A stretch of DNA of 64,000 nucleotides from Limnohabitans sp. Rim8 (GTDB lineage: Bacteria > Pseudomonadota > Gammaproteobacteria > Burkholderiales > Burkholderiaceae_C), in the NCBI RefSeq assembly GCF_945901735.1, contig NZ_CAMDLM010000001.1, positions 62,001 through 126,000 of the forward strand. The letters are read 5' to 3'. Shown piece by piece: positions 1 through 9,003 of this stretch (position 1 is the first letter of the stretch; every line of letters begins with the position of its first letter). The notes beneath the pieces are model-generated. The model searched no databases. It saw nothing but the letters and a program-made list of their open reading frames with translations, and was not told where the DNA came from. Position numbers and translations under genes: made by a program.

Positions 1-976
1 CGCACTTCATGATGCCGCCGAAGATGTTGACCAAAATGCCTTTGACATTCTTGTTGGCCAGCATGATCTTGAAGGCTTCAGTGACCTTCTCGGCGGTTGC
101 GCCGCCGCCCACGTCCAAGAAGTTGGCCGGCTCTCCGCCGAACAACTTGATGGTGTCCATGGTGGCCATGGCCAAGCCAGCACCGTTGACCAGGCAACCG
201 ATGTTGCCGTCCAGGCTGATGTAGGCCAAGTCAAACTTGGAAGCTTCCACTTCGGCCGGATCTTCTTCGTCCAAATCACGGTAAGCCACGATTTCGGGGT
301 GACGGAACAGGGCGTTGGCGTCGAAGTTGAACTTCGCGTCCAAGGCCATCACGTTGCCTTTGCTGTCGCGGTTCAGGGGGTTGATTTCCACCAACGACGC
401 GTCGGTTTCCATGTAGCACTGGTACAGCTTCTTGAAGATGTCCACGGCTTGGGCGGTGGAGTCCGCTGGCATGCCAATGGCGTCGGAGATCTTCTTGGCT
501 TGGGCGTCGCCCAAACCGGTCAACGGATCGATGAATTCGGTGATGATTTTTTCGGGGGTGCTGTGCGCCACTTCCTCGATGTCCATGCCGCCTTCGCTGG
601 ATGCGATGAAAGCGACCTTTTGGGTGGCGCGATCCGTCACAACCGACACGTAATACTCTTTGTTGATGTCAGCGCCGTCTTCAATATAAAGGCGACGGAC
701 TTTTTGGCCGACTGGGCCCGTTTGATGCGTGACGAGCTGCATGCCCAGGATCTCGCCAGAGATGCGCTTCACGTCGTCAATGGTCTTGGCCACCTTCACG
801 CCGCCACCTTTGCCGCGCCCACCGGCGTGGATCTGGGCCTTGATCACCCACACAGGGCCGCCCAATTTTTGAGCGGCTTCGATCGCCTCTTGAACGGTGA
901 ACGCCGGGATGCCACGGGGAACGGGCACGCCGAATTGACGCAAGATTTCCTTGCCTTGGTACTCGTGAATCTTCAT
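1..976 (-). CDS. sucC: Succinyl-CoA ligase (ADP-forming) beta subunit, 5' part of the gene
   Basis: Beta subunit of the TCA-cycle succinyl-CoA synthetase, which makes succinate and ATP from succinyl-CoA in the cytoplasm. The first 325 codons lie in the window; the family is about 386-388 residues, so the C-terminal sixth, and presumably sucD, lie to the left. The protein opens [16 protein letters not shown] and continues with VPVPRG, the ATP-grasp motif [14 protein letters not shown] near residue 45, LYIEDG, and VEINPL near residue 200. It reaches the start of the CoA-ligase domain (FLDVGGGA). The ATG at 974-976 follows a GAGAAGA ribosome binding site. A distant paralogue pair lies at 55093-57218. 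Confidence 0.96.
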   Translation of the reverse strand, partial: MKIHEYQGKEILRQFGVPVPRGIPAFTVQEAIEAAQKLGGPVWVIKAQIHAGGRGKGGGVKVAKTIDDVKRISGEILGMQLVTHQTGPVGQKVRRLYIEDGADINKEYYVSVVTDRATQKVAFIASSEGGMDIEEVAHSTPEKIITEFIDPLTGLGDAQAKKISDAIGMPADSTAQAVDIFKKLYQCYMETDASLVEINPLNRDSKGNVMALDAKFNFDANALFRHPEIVAYRDLDEEDPAEVEASKFDLAYISLDGNIGCLVNGAGLAMATMDTIKLFGGEPANFLDVGGGATAEKVTEAFKIMLANKNVKGILVNIFGGIMKC

Positions 977-1161
977 GAGGTCTTCTCTCAGAGGGGTGGA
1001 ATTCGACCGGTCCGCTGCGGTCCTTCATTTAAGAAGGGCCGTCCAGCAGGCTCTGGACACTGCAGCGTGCGACTGTATCATGTTGCAATGCACCAATACT
1101 GAACCTTGCGTCTTACATCGACTTGACGCATGGCACCAGAACCCCTCAGAAAGCAATACCT

Positions 1162-2085
1162 ATGGCGAAAGTTTTCATCGATGGCGAAGCAGGCACCACA
1201 GGTTTGCAAATTCGCGAGCGCCTGGCTTTGATGGCCCAGATCGATGTGCTCAGCATCGATCCGGCACGCCGCAAAGACCCCGAAGCCAAGCGCGAGCTGA
1301 TGTCAGCGGCCGATTTGGTGGTGCTTTGTCTGCACGACGATGCCGCCATCGAGTCGGTGGCCATGATCGACCGCCTGTCCGGTGTCAAACCGCGCATGGT
1401 GGACGCCTCCACCGCGCACCGTTGCCACCCCGATTGGGTGTTCGGCTTTCCCGAGCTGGCCGCCGATCAGGCCACCGCAGTACGCCAGGCCCAGCGCGTG
1501 GCCAACCCCGGTTGCTACGCCACGGGCGCGATCGCCATCTTGCGGCCCTTGATCGATGCGGGGCTGATGCCTGCTGATTTTCCGGTCTGCCTGCCTTCAG
1601 TGAGTGGTTACTCCGGTGGTGGCAGAACCATGATCGAAGACTACGAAGCGGGCCTTGCCCCCTTGCATGAAGCCTATGCTTTGGGTCTTAAACACAAGCA
1701 CATTCCCGAAATCATGCGCTACACCGGACTGACCACGCGGCCCTTGTTCGTGCCCGCCGTGGGCAATTTCCGCCAAGGCATGCTGGTGCAACTGCCACTG
1801 CATCTCGACAGCTTGCCGGGCAAGCCCACGGGTGCTGACCTGCACGCGGCCTTGCAGGCGCACTACGCGGCCAGCCAGGCTGCAGGCGGCTGGGTGAGCG
1901 TGCTGCCAGCCACGGCCGATGCCAAACTGGACGCCACCGCCCTGAACAACACCAACCAGCTAGAAATTCGGGTTTTTGCCAATGAAGAGGCCCGCCATGC
2001 CGTGGTGATCGCCCGATTGGACAACCTGGGCAAAGGCGCCAGCGGCGCGGCGGTGCAGAACATCTCCTTGATGCTGGGCCTGTAA
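1162..2085 (+). CDS. argC: N-acetyl-gamma-glutamyl-phosphate reductase, type 2
   Basis: NADPH-dependent reductase of arginine biosynthesis, converting N-acetylglutamyl phosphate to N-acetylglutamate semialdehyde. The 307 residues match the short second ArgC type (about 310) rather than the 340-350 residue common form. The N-terminal nucleotide-binding segment reads [14 protein letters not shown]. The catalytic cysteine sits in [11 protein letters not shown] near residue 118, and [15 protein letters not shown] is also typical. The start is ATG 1162 (MAKVFIDG); an upstream in-frame start at 1123 would add residues foreign to the family. It stands alone, divergent from sucC and convergent with yaeQ. 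The 185-bp gap to sucC must hold both promoters, but I could not pick convincing elements. Confidence 0.95.
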   Translation: MAKVFIDGEAGTTGLQIRERLALMAQIDVLSIDPARRKDPEAKRELMSAADLVVLCLHDDAAIESVAMIDRLSGVKPRMVDASTAHRCHPDWVFGFPELAADQATAVRQAQRVANPGCYATGAIAILRPLIDAGLMPADFPVCLPSVSGYSGGGRTMIEDYEAGLAPLHEAYALGLKHKHIPEIMRYTGLTTRPLFVPAVGNFRQGMLVQLPLHLDSLPGKPTGADLHAALQAHYAASQAAGGWVSVLPATADAKLDATALNNTNQLEIRVFANEEARHAVVIARLDNLGKGASGAAVQNISLMLGL

Positions 2086-2158
2086 AAGTCCTTTGCAAGC
2101 CAAGCTCAGAAGGGGTTGAGCGGCGGTGTGACAGCTGCCCGTCCGCAAAAGGTGCCCC

Positions 2159-2719
2159 TTATTTCCAGCGCATCAACTCAATGTGCACGCTGCCTTTGTC
2201 GCTGCTGAAGGTGACTGCGCCTTCTTGCACCGTGGCTTGCAGCTGCATGCTGCGCTCGGCCAGTTTGGCCAACTCCTGCGAGCCCTCGGTGGGCACGCGC
2301 CAGACCTGTAACTTGTCCAATCGGGTGAGCTTGGTCTCGATGCCTTTCCACCAAACTTCGGCTGCATGGTTAAAGCAATACAACAGCACCTCATCGGCCT
2401 TCTGGCAGGCTTTCATGATGGGCTTGTCTTCGGGCTGGCCGACTTCGATCCACATGCGGGTGCGGCCCGTGAAGTCACGCAGGCTGCAGTCCGGATCGTC
2501 CGGGTCTGACAAGCCCGCACCAAAGGCCAGCTTGCCGTCGCCGTTGCACACGGCCTGCAGCTTGTAAGCGTTGATGGCCAGCGCCAGCAGGCGGATCATC
2601 ATGCGCTCGTCGGTCTCGCTGGGGTGACGCGCCAGCGTGAGCTGGTGGTCTTCGTAATAGCTGTGGTCGATGTCAGCGATCGACAGGTTGGTTTTGTAGA
2701 TGGTGGATTTGAGGGCCAT
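2159..2719 (-). CDS. yaeQ: YaeQ family protein
   Basis: A 186-residue cytoplasmic protein of the YaeQ family (PF07152), a PD-(D/E)XK nuclease-like fold of uncertain role. E. coli YaeQ was once linked to RfaH suppression. The sequence opens MALKSTIYKTNLSIADID and contains HPSETDERMMIRLLA and WIEVGQPE, both family hallmarks; it ends in ELMRWK. The start is placed at the ATG at 2717-2719 because the preceding 17 codons contain repeat-like DNA. It is a single gene convergent with argC, and a two-hairpin repeat lies immediately upstream. Confidence 0.9.
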   Translation of the reverse strand: MALKSTIYKTNLSIADIDHSYYEDHQLTLARHPSETDERMMIRLLALAINAYKLQAVCNGDGKLAFGAGLSDPDDPDCSLRDFTGRTRMWIEVGQPEDKPIMKACQKADEVLLYCFNHAAEVWWKGIETKLTRLDKLQVWRVPTEGSQELAKLAERSMQLQATVQEGAVTFSSDKGSVHIELMRWK

Positions 2720-2745
2720 GGGCTTCTTGAGTTTGCGCCTGCATC

Positions 2746-2814
2746 TGTCATGCCGGACTGGATCCGGCATCCATGGCGGGGAAAGATGGACCCCGGATCA
2801 AGTCCGGGGTGACA
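2746..2814. repeat. Intergenic two-hairpin palindromic repeat (REP/BIME-like)
   Basis: A 69-bp element between yaeQ and purB, bordered by TGTCA (2746-2750) and TGACA (2810-2814). It holds two strong 7-bp stems: TGCCGGA/TCCGGCA with a 5-nt loop (2751-2769) and CCCCGGA/TCCGGGG with a 5-nt loop (2791-2809). Elements of this design, with CCGGA(T/C) arms and a TGTCA...TGACA frame, are scattered through many proteobacterial genomes. It could also act as a transcription barrier between the two same-strand genes. I saw only one copy in this window. Confidence 0.7.
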
Positions 2815-2844
2815 AGCAATGTAAAGACTGTCTTCGTTGAAACC

Positions 2845-4245
2845 TCAGACGCGACGCGCCAACTCGGCCGCCTTGCCGACATAGCTGCCCGGCGTCATGG
2901 CCAGCAGGCGGTCTTTGTCGGCTTGCGGGATCTCCAAAGCGTGAATCAAACCATGCAAGTCGGCCGCCGTGACGGCCCGGCCACGCGTGACTTCCTTGAG
3001 TTTTTCATAAGCGCCCTGCACGCCATAGCGGCGCATCACGGTCTGGATCGGCTCGGCCAGGACTTCCCAGGCGCCATTCAAGTCGTCGGCCAAGGCTTCT
3101 TCGTTCAATTCGAGCTTGTTCAAACCGGTCATCAAGGAGGCATAAGCCAAGGCGGTGTAGCCCAGGCCCACGCCCATGTTGCGCAGCACGGTCGAATCGG
3201 TCAAATCCCGCTGCCAGCGGCTGATCGGCAGCTTCTCGCTCAGGTGCTTGAGCACAGCGTTGGCCAGGCCCAGGTTGCCTTCGGCGTTTTCAAAGTCGAT
3301 GGGGTTGACCTTGTGCGGCATGGTGCTGGAGCCGATCTCACCGGCTTTGAGGCGTTGCTTGAAGTAGCCCAAACTCACATAGCCCCAGATGTCACGCGAC
3401 AGGTCAATCAGAATCGTGTTGGTGCGGGCTAGGGCGTCAAACAGCTCGGCCATGTAGTCATGCGGCTCGATCTGAATACTGAAGGCCTGGAAAGTCAAAC
3501 CCAGACCCCATTGGCTGCTGTGTGTTTCGCTGATCTCCGGGGTTTCCACCACTTTGCGGGCAAAGGCTTCCCAGTCAAAGTCGGGCCAGGCCGACAAGTG
3601 GGCGTTGTAGTTACCGACCGCGCCATTCATCTTGCCCATCAATTGCACAGCGGCAATTTTTTCGCGGCAGCCCTTCAGGCGCACCACCACATTGGCCATT
3701 TCCTTGCCCACCGTGGTGGGGCTAGCGGTCTGGCCATGCGTGCGGCTGAGCATCGGCACGTCGGCAAAGGTGTGCGCCATGTCACGCAACTTGGCAATCA
3801 GGCCATCAAGCCCCGGCAGGATGACCTGGGCGCGTGCGCCCTTGAGTTGCAAGGCGTGGCTGGTGTTGTTGATGTCTTCGCTGGTGCAGGCAAAGTGCAC
3901 GAATTCGGCCGCTTTTTCCAGCTCAGGGCGATCCTTGAACTTGGACTTGATCCAGTACTCAACAGCCTTGACATCGTGGTTGGTGACTTTTTCAAATGCC
4001 TTGATGGCCACGGCGTCGGCTTCTGAGAAGTTCTTCACCAACGCTGTCAAATAGGCGCGTGCGCCGGAGGTCAGGGGCTTGAATTCGGCAAAACCCGCAT
4101 CGGACAAAGCGATGAACCAAGCAATTTCGACCTGAACACGGCGGTGCATGTAACCCTGCTCGCTCATGAGCGGGCGCAGAGCATTGAGTTTGCTGGCATA
4201 ACGGCCATCCAGCGGCGACAGGGCAGAAATAGGGGTGAAATTCAT
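2845..4245 (-). CDS. purB: Adenylosuccinate lyase
   Basis: Cytoplasmic enzyme of purine synthesis that releases fumarate from SAICAR and from adenylosuccinate. The protein has 466 residues, close to the 456 of E. coli PurB, and belongs to the same long subclass. It begins MNFTPISALSPLDGRYASK. The fumarase/aspartase superfamily signature GSSTMPHKVNPIDFENAEG is near residue 306, and TSEDINN and SRTHGQTASPTT carry conserved active-site residues. The start is the ATG at 4243-4245; the reading frame is open further upstream but without family sequence. It is transcribed alone toward the repeat and yaeQ, and divergently from the GST gene. Confidence 0.97.
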   Translation of the reverse strand: MNFTPISALSPLDGRYASKLNALRPLMSEQGYMHRRVQVEIAWFIALSDAGFAEFKPLTSGARAYLTALVKNFSEADAVAIKAFEKVTNHDVKAVEYWIKSKFKDRPELEKAAEFVHFACTSEDINNTSHALQLKGARAQVILPGLDGLIAKLRDMAHTFADVPMLSRTHGQTASPTTVGKEMANVVVRLKGCREKIAAVQLMGKMNGAVGNYNAHLSAWPDFDWEAFARKVVETPEISETHSSQWGLGLTFQAFSIQIEPHDYMAELFDALARTNTILIDLSRDIWGYVSLGYFKQRLKAGEIGSSTMPHKVNPIDFENAEGNLGLANAVLKHLSEKLPISRWQRDLTDSTVLRNMGVGLGYTALAYASLMTGLNKLELNEEALADDLNGAWEVLAEPIQTVMRRYGVQGAYEKLKEVTRGRAVTAADLHGLIHALEIPQADKDRLLAMTPGSYVGKAAELARRV

Positions 4246-4403
4246 ACGTTGATTGTAATTCCCGCACCCTGTCACCTCGATTCGGCCCGTTGCACGCACC
4301 GAGCCTGTCCCCCGCAGGCGCACCAACTTGCGTAAAACTCCAAAGACATTCTTCTGTTTAATCTAGAATCCGATATCCATTTATTTGTTAATTCTTCTGA
4401 TTT

Positions 4404-5018
4404 ATGAAACTCATTGGCTCGGTCACCAGTCCTTATGTTCGCAAGGTGCGTGTTGTCATGGCCGAGAAAAAGCTGGACTACCAGTTCGTCACCGAAGACG
4501 TGTGGTCGGCCCAGACCCTGATACACGCCTCCAACCCCCTGGGCAAAGTGCCCTGTCTGGTGATGGAGGCCGGTGAAGCGGTGTTTGATTCGCGCGTGAT
4601 CGTGGAGTACCTGGACACCTTGTCTCCCGTGGGCAAGCTCATTCCATCGGCCGGTCGTGAGCGCGCCGAAGTCAAGACTTGGGAAGCCTTGGCCGATGGC
4701 CTGCTGGACGCGGCCCTGCTGGCCCGCATGGAGGCCGTTTGGACCGGCCGCGAAGACAGCCACCGCAGCCAGGCGTGGATCGATCGCCAACTTGACAAGA
4801 TTCAGCACGCTCTGCGTGCCATGAGCACCGGTTTGGGCGACAAAGCATTTTGTTCCGGTATCCACCTGAGTCTGTCCGATATTGCCGTGGTCTGTGCCGT
4901 GGCCTATCTGGATTTCCGCTTCCCTCAAATTGACTGGCGCACGCCATACCCCAATCTGCACAAGCTGCACGACAAGTTGGCGCAGCGGCCCAGCTTCATC
5001 GACACCTCGCCGACTTGA
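4404..5018 (+). CDS. Glutathione S-transferase family protein
   Basis: A 204-residue GST. The N-terminal thioredoxin-like domain (residues 1-75) opens MKLIGSVTSPYVRKVRVVM; the SPY segment holds the serine that normally activates glutathione. The substrate-binding loop NPLGKVPCLV and VFDSRVIVEYLD are also present, followed by an all-helical C-terminal domain. The group resembles the YibF/YfcG-like bacterial GSTs found next to purB in many betaproteobacteria. The endogenous substrate is unknown. It diverges from purB; a GGCCC/GGGCC hairpin just after the stop may separate it from the convergent GntR gene. Confidence 0.9.
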   Translation: MKLIGSVTSPYVRKVRVVMAEKKLDYQFVTEDVWSAQTLIHASNPLGKVPCLVMEAGEAVFDSRVIVEYLDTLSPVGKLIPSAGRERAEVKTWEALADGLLDAALLARMEAVWTGREDSHRSQAWIDRQLDKIQHALRAMSTGLGDKAFCSGIHLSLSDIAVVCAVAYLDFRFPQIDWRTPYPNLHKLHDKLAQRPSFIDTSPT

Positions 5019-5046
5019 TGAAGCTGGGGCCCAAAAGGTGGGCCAT

Positions 5047-5733
5047 TCAGTAGTTCAACAAATTGCGCCGCACATGGACCAGGTGTTCCGTGGCCAAGGC
5101 CTTGGCCAGCACCGGGTCGCGGGCTTTGATGGCCTGCAGCAAAGCGCGGTGTTCTGACTGGTAAGTCAAACGCCGCTCAGGCGTGAGGCTGCGTTTTTTC
5201 AGCATGCCCCACTCCCCTTGGGCGCGGGCCTGGTTCATGAGCTTGAACAAACGGGCCACAAAGGTATTGTGTGCGGCACGGGCAATGATTTCGTGGAACA
5301 TGCCATCCCAGACCTCGAACTCTTCGACACTGGTTGCCGCTTCGGCGCGTGTGCAGCAGTGGTCCATTTGCTCAAAATCAGCCAGGGTGGCGTTGCCGAT
5401 CACCATCTCGATGATGGCGGGCTCCAGGGCCATGCGCGCCTCCATGAGTTCGGCCGGACTGGTGTGCCAGGCGGCATCGGGCGCATTAACCGGCGTGGTC
5501 TTTTTCGAACTGACACCGACCACCGCCTTGTCGGTGACATAGGTGCCACTGCCCACAGTCTGGGCGATCAGCCCTTGGGCCTTCATGTCGGCCAGCACTT
5601 TGCGCACCGTGCTGCGGCTGATCTGGTACTGCTCACCAAACTCGCGTTCGGTCGGCAAACGCTCACCGGCCTGCCACTGGCCGCTGTGCAACTGGTCGAG
5701 CAAGGTGGCGCGAAAGAGGTAAGAGGAGTCCAC
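5047..5733 (-). CDS. GntR family transcriptional regulator, FadR/FCD subfamily
   Basis: A 228-residue regulator. The N-terminal winged helix spans about residues 5-70, with GERLPTEREFGEQYQISRST and VGSGTYV. The C-terminal FCD ligand-binding domain (about 95-220) has the helical pattern and histidines (MFHEIIA, SEHRALL, ATEHLVH) that bind metal and a small organic acid in this family. The start appears to be GTG at 5731-5733, as no ATG is available nearby. It diverges from the FAH-Bug operon and is the obvious candidate for its repressor. A FadR-geometry palindrome (5964-5978) lies just after the operon promoter. The ligand is unknown but is probably the operon's substrate or intermediate. Confidence 0.88.
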   Translation of the reverse strand: MDSSYLFRATLLDQLHSGQWQAGERLPTEREFGEQYQISRSTVRKVLADMKAQGLIAQTVGSGTYVTDKAVVGVSSKKTTPVNAPDAAWHTSPAELMEARMALEPAIIEMVIGNATLADFEQMDHCCTRAEAATSVEEFEVWDGMFHEIIARAAHNTFVARLFKLMNQARAQGEWGMLKKRSLTPERRLTYQSEHRALLQAIKARDPVLAKALATEHLVHVRRNLLNY

Positions 5734-5925
5734 GGTGTGAGAAGTTGGCGAAAAACCAAATCATACCAATTTAACCTTCGCGTTGACAGCCTTTGGCAAC
5801 ACCCGCCTGACACCCTCGTGCTCAAGGCATAACTCCCACAAACGTCACAACGACGAGGCGAAAGCCCCAGTACCACACCGACATCACCCCGTAAAAACCC
5901 TCATGCACATTGTCCGGTACGGGTC

Positions 5926-5953
5926 TTGACCAGGCCGCCTCACTCCGTATGAT
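5926..5953 (+). promoter_or_regulatory. Sigma-70 type promoter of the FAH-Bug operon
   Basis: TTGACC (5926-5931), a 16-nt spacer and TATGAT (5948-5953) form the best promoter match in the 294-bp gap between the GntR gene and the FAH gene. Transcription would start near 5960, giving a leader of about 68 nt that begins with the palindrome at 5964-5978. The rest of the gap (5734-5925) shows no other clear element apart from a weak AATCATACCAATT dyad near 5759. Confidence 0.55.
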
Positions 5954-5963
5954 GGTTTGCATT

Positions 5964-5984
5964 GGTTGCACTGCAACCTTTTTT
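5964..5984 (+). promoter_or_regulatory. Palindrome GGTTGCA-C-TGCAACC followed by six T: operator or leader terminator
   Basis: Perfect 7+1+7 inverted repeat (5964-5978) immediately followed by TTTTTT (5979-5984). It sits just downstream of the predicted transcription start and about 45 nt before the TTG start of the FAH gene. Its core TTGC-NNN-GCAA has the 11-bp geometry of FadR/FCD operators, so it could be the operator of the adjacent GntR protein. As RNA it would fold into GGTTGC-ACT-GCAACC plus a U-tract, a short intrinsic terminator. The sequence alone cannot decide between the two. Confidence 0.5.
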
Positions 5985-6027
5985 ATTGAACAAGCCCTAA
6001 CGGGTCACCTGCCCCAGGAGAAGAATT

Positions 6028-6900
6028 TTGCGCATCGCCACATTTGCTCACCACGGAAAACGCCATGTCGGCCAGGTATCGGCCGACGGTCTGCAGGTCA
6101 CGGCTTTTGCCCTGAGTGAATCACAAGCCCAACGCGGGGCACAGCCCCTCATTGAGGCCCTGGTTACCGGGCAGCCTTTGCCTGCCTTGGCGGGTGCGGC
6201 GCTGGCCGTGTCCTCGGTCAAACTTGAGTCGCCCCTGCCCATGCCCCGCCGCAACGTGTGGTGCGTAGGCCGCAACTACCATGCGCACGCCAAAGAGCTG
6301 CAAGCCTCGGTCTTCAAGGACAGCAACACCGACACCAAAGCCTGGCCCATCGTGTTCACCAAAGTGCCCGAGTGCGTGGTCGGCCCCACCGACGACGTGC
6401 AACTGCCCGGCGCCGAAGTCTCCGAGCAAATCGATTACGAGGCCGAGCTGGCGGTGATCATTGGTCAGGGCGGCAAAAACATCAGCCAAGCCGACGCCAT
6501 GAAGCATGTGTTCGGCTACACCGTGGTCAACGACGTGACGGCACGCGACGTGCAGATGCGCCACCAACAATGGGACATGGGCAAGTCGTTCGACACCTTT
6601 TGCCCCATGGGCCCGTGGATCGTGACCGCCGACGAGATCGATGGCCGCAACACCCGGGTGCGCTGCTGGGTCAATGGCGAGTTGCGCCAGGACGGCCCGA
6701 CTGAAAACATGATTTTCGACATCCCCACCCTGATCGAGACCATCTCACGCGGCATCACGCTCTACCCCGGCGACATCATCGCCACAGGCACACCTGCTGG
6801 CGTGGGCATGGGCATGAATCCGCCGCGCTACATCGCCAAAGGCGATGTGATCCGGGTTGAGATCGAGGGCGTGGGCCACATCGAAAACCGTTTCGTTTAA
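6028..6900 (+). CDS. Fumarylacetoacetate hydrolase (FAH) family protein
   Basis: A 290-residue member of PF01557, metal-dependent enzymes that hydrolyse, hydrate or decarboxylate beta-diketo or enol acids. The catalytic part occupies about residues 75-288. It starts with NVWCVGRNY, has metal ligands in IDYEAELAVIIG (two Glu), and shows NDVTARDVQ, GPWIV and PGDIIATGTPAGVG, all typical. The start is TTG at 6028, chosen because CAGGAGAAG lies just upstream and no ATG fits. It heads an operon with two Bug receptors and a ModA-like protein, under the divergent GntR regulator. The exact reaction cannot be read from sequence; acylpyruvase, 2-hydroxyhepta-2,4-diene-1,7-dioate isomerase and ureidoglycolate lyase activities all occur in this family. 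Confidence 0.85.
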   Translation: MRIATFAHHGKRHVGQVSADGLQVTAFALSESQAQRGAQPLIEALVTGQPLPALAGAALAVSSVKLESPLPMPRRNVWCVGRNYHAHAKELQASVFKDSNTDTKAWPIVFTKVPECVVGPTDDVQLPGAEVSEQIDYEAELAVIIGQGGKNISQADAMKHVFGYTVVNDVTARDVQMRHQQWDMGKSFDTFCPMGPWIVTADEIDGRNTRVRCWVNGELRQDGPTENMIFDIPTLIETISRGITLYPGDIIATGTPAGVGMGMNPPRYIAKGDVIRVEIEGVGHIENRFV

Positions 6901-6951
6901 AACCATACCGCGCGGGCCGTTGCGCACCCAAGCCAACCGAGGAAACCAGAC

Positions 6952-7926
6952 ATGCAAAAACGACAACTCTTGGCCGCCACGCTGTGTGCAGCATGGGCCT
7001 GCACAGGCCTGAATGCCATGGCGCAGGCTTACCCGACTAAACCCATCACCATGGTGGTGCCGTTCCCACCCGGTGGCGTGGCCGACACGGTGGGGCGTCC
7101 CGTGGCCGAAGCCATGTCACGCCACCTCAAGCAAAGCATCGTGGTAGAAAACAAAGGGGGCGCAGGTGGCGGCATTGGCATGGCACAGGTTGCCAAATCC
7201 AAGGCGGACGGCTACACGGTGCTGATGTCCTTGTCCTCCTTGGTGGTCTTGCCAGAAGCCGACAAAATCCTCAAGCGTGCCCCTCTGTACGAAACGAACC
7301 AGCTCAAACCCGTGGCCCGCTTCACGGCCGACCCCACGGTGCTGGTGGTGCGTGCCGACAGCCCTTGGAAAACTTACGCCGACTTCATCGCTTATGCCAA
7401 GACCCACCCCGGTCGCATCAGCTTCGGTTCGTCTGGCAACTACGGCACCATGCATGTGCCCATGGAGCAGCTCAAGGCCGCCACCTCGACCTTCATGCTG
7501 CACGTGCCCTACACGGGTGCAGGTCCAGCTGTCTTGTCTTTGCTGGGCGGGCAAATTGAAGCGCTGTCCACGGGCCCTGCCAGTGTGAAACAGCACATCG
7601 CTTCGGGCCGCTTGCGCGCCCTGGCCCACTGGGGCGATGGACGCCTGGCCAGCATGCCCGAGGTCCCCAGCTTCAAAGAGTTGGGGGTGCCGATCCAATA
7701 CTCGCAATGGGCGGGCATGTTTGTACCGGCAGACACCCCTGCCGCTGTGGTGGACGCTTTGCGACAAGCAGCCCGTTTTGCGGCACAAGATGCGCGCGCA
7801 GTGGCCGCACTGACTTCTGCTGGCACCTCGTTCATGTACCAAGATGCGCCCGAGTTCGAGCGCTTTGTGCAGGCCGATGGCAAAGAAATGAGCGCCTTGG
7901 TCAAGCGCATCGGCAAGGTCGATTGA
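6952..7926 (+). CDS. Bug family tripartite tricarboxylate transporter substrate-binding protein
   Basis: A 324-residue TctC/Bug-type periplasmic receptor (PF03401). A signal peptide of about 25 residues ends ...GLNAMAQA. The mature part opens YPTKPITMVVPFPPGG, the conserved substrate-binding start, followed by GGGIGMAQVAKSKADGYT and GSSGNYGTMH. It probably binds a carboxylate related to the FAH substrate. No TctA/TctB membrane genes occur in the window, as is common for Bug proteins in Burkholderiales, which far outnumber their permeases. It is 51 bp after the FAH gene and 62 bp before a second Bug gene. Confidence 0.92.
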   Translation: MQKRQLLAATLCAAWACTGLNAMAQAYPTKPITMVVPFPPGGVADTVGRPVAEAMSRHLKQSIVVENKGGAGGGIGMAQVAKSKADGYTVLMSLSSLVVLPEADKILKRAPLYETNQLKPVARFTADPTVLVVRADSPWKTYADFIAYAKTHPGRISFGSSGNYGTMHVPMEQLKAATSTFMLHVPYTGAGPAVLSLLGGQIEALSTGPASVKQHIASGRLRALAHWGDGRLASMPEVPSFKELGVPIQYSQWAGMFVPADTPAAVVDALRQAARFAAQDARAVAALTSAGTSFMYQDAPEFERFVQADGKEMSALVKRIGKVD

Positions 7927-7988
7927 CCCCAGGTCCATGGCCCAAGCCTGACCCCACGCTTTCCCATTCAACCCATAGGAGACACCCC

Positions 7989-8960
7989 ATGAGCTACTTG
8001 AGTAAGACCCTGAAATTCACCGCCTTGACTTTGGCAATGGCCAGCGGCTTGGCGCACGCGCAAAGCTACCCCAACCGTCCCGTGAAAATCGTGGTGCCTT
8101 TTGCCGCAGGCGGCCCCGCCGACAACTACGCCCGCTTCATGGCGCAACGCTTGGGCGATGAACTCAAGCAGACCTTTGTGATCGACAACAAACCGGGTGC
8201 AGGCTCCATCATCGGCACCGATCTGGTGGCCAAGTCAGCGGCCGATGGCTACACGCTGCTCATGATGTCGAACACGCACACCGTCAACGAGTCCTTGATC
8301 CCGACCAAGCCGTTTGCCTTGATGCGTGACTTTGTGGGCATCGCGCCGATCAATTATTCAGCGCTCTTGCTGGTGGCACACCCTTCTGTGCCTGTCAAAA
8401 CAGTGGGTGAGCTGGTGGCCTTGGCCAAATCCAAACCCGGCAAGATCAATTACGCCTCATCGGGCAACGGCACGCCGTACCACATGGCGGGCGAGTTGTT
8501 CAAGTTCTTGGCGGGCATCGACATGACCCACGTGCCCTACAAAGGCAGCTCCGGTGCACGCACCGACATCGTGGGCGGACAGGTGGATGTGATGTTCGAT
8601 GCCGAGACCACCATGGCGACTTTGTCACGCGAGGGCAAGGTCCGGGCGCTGGCCAGCACCGGCTTGACCCGCTCAAACAACCTGCCGGATTTGGCGACCG
8701 TCCACGAGTCCGGTGTGCCCCGGTTTGAAGCCAGCATCTGGCTGGGCCTGATGGCGCCCAAGGGCACCCCGGCCGATGTGGTGAGCAAACTCAACGCCGA
8801 AGTGCGCAAGATCGTGAACAACCCCGAAGTGAAAGCCGCCTGGGCCAAGCAAGGTGCGGTGCCCATGTCGATGAGCGTGCCCGAATTTGACCAGTACCTG
8901 AACGCCGACATCGCCAAGTGGGCCAACATCGTCAAAGTCTCGGGCGCCAAGCCGGACTGA
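7989..8960 (+). CDS. Second Bug family substrate-binding protein
   Basis: A 323-residue TctC/Bug receptor. The ATG at 7989 (MSYLSKTLKFTALTL) gives a clean signal peptide ending GLAHAQ, and the preceding TAGGAGACACC is a strong ribosome binding site. The frame is open further upstream, but that part overlaps the previous gene. The mature protein opens SYPNRPVKIVVPFAAGGPAD and contains GAGSIIGTDLVAKSAADGYT and HVPYKGSSGARTDIVGGQ. It is clearly diverged from the Bug protein just upstream, so the two probably bind different, possibly related, carboxylates. Confidence 0.92.
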   Translation: MSYLSKTLKFTALTLAMASGLAHAQSYPNRPVKIVVPFAAGGPADNYARFMAQRLGDELKQTFVIDNKPGAGSIIGTDLVAKSAADGYTLLMMSNTHTVNESLIPTKPFALMRDFVGIAPINYSALLLVAHPSVPVKTVGELVALAKSKPGKINYASSGNGTPYHMAGELFKFLAGIDMTHVPYKGSSGARTDIVGGQVDVMFDAETTMATLSREGKVRALASTGLTRSNNLPDLATVHESGVPRFEASIWLGLMAPKGTPADVVSKLNAEVRKIVNNPEVKAAWAKQGAVPMSMSVPEFDQYLNADIAKWANIVKVSGAKPD

Positions 8961-9003
8961 AGCGTTACAACGGCCACTTTTGCCCCTTGATGGAAAGCAC
9001 AAC

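Noticed and set aside
7707..7988. N-terminal extension of the second Bug gene
   Set aside because: Overlaps the first Bug gene; the ATG at 7989 has a ribosome binding site and starts a proper signal peptide.
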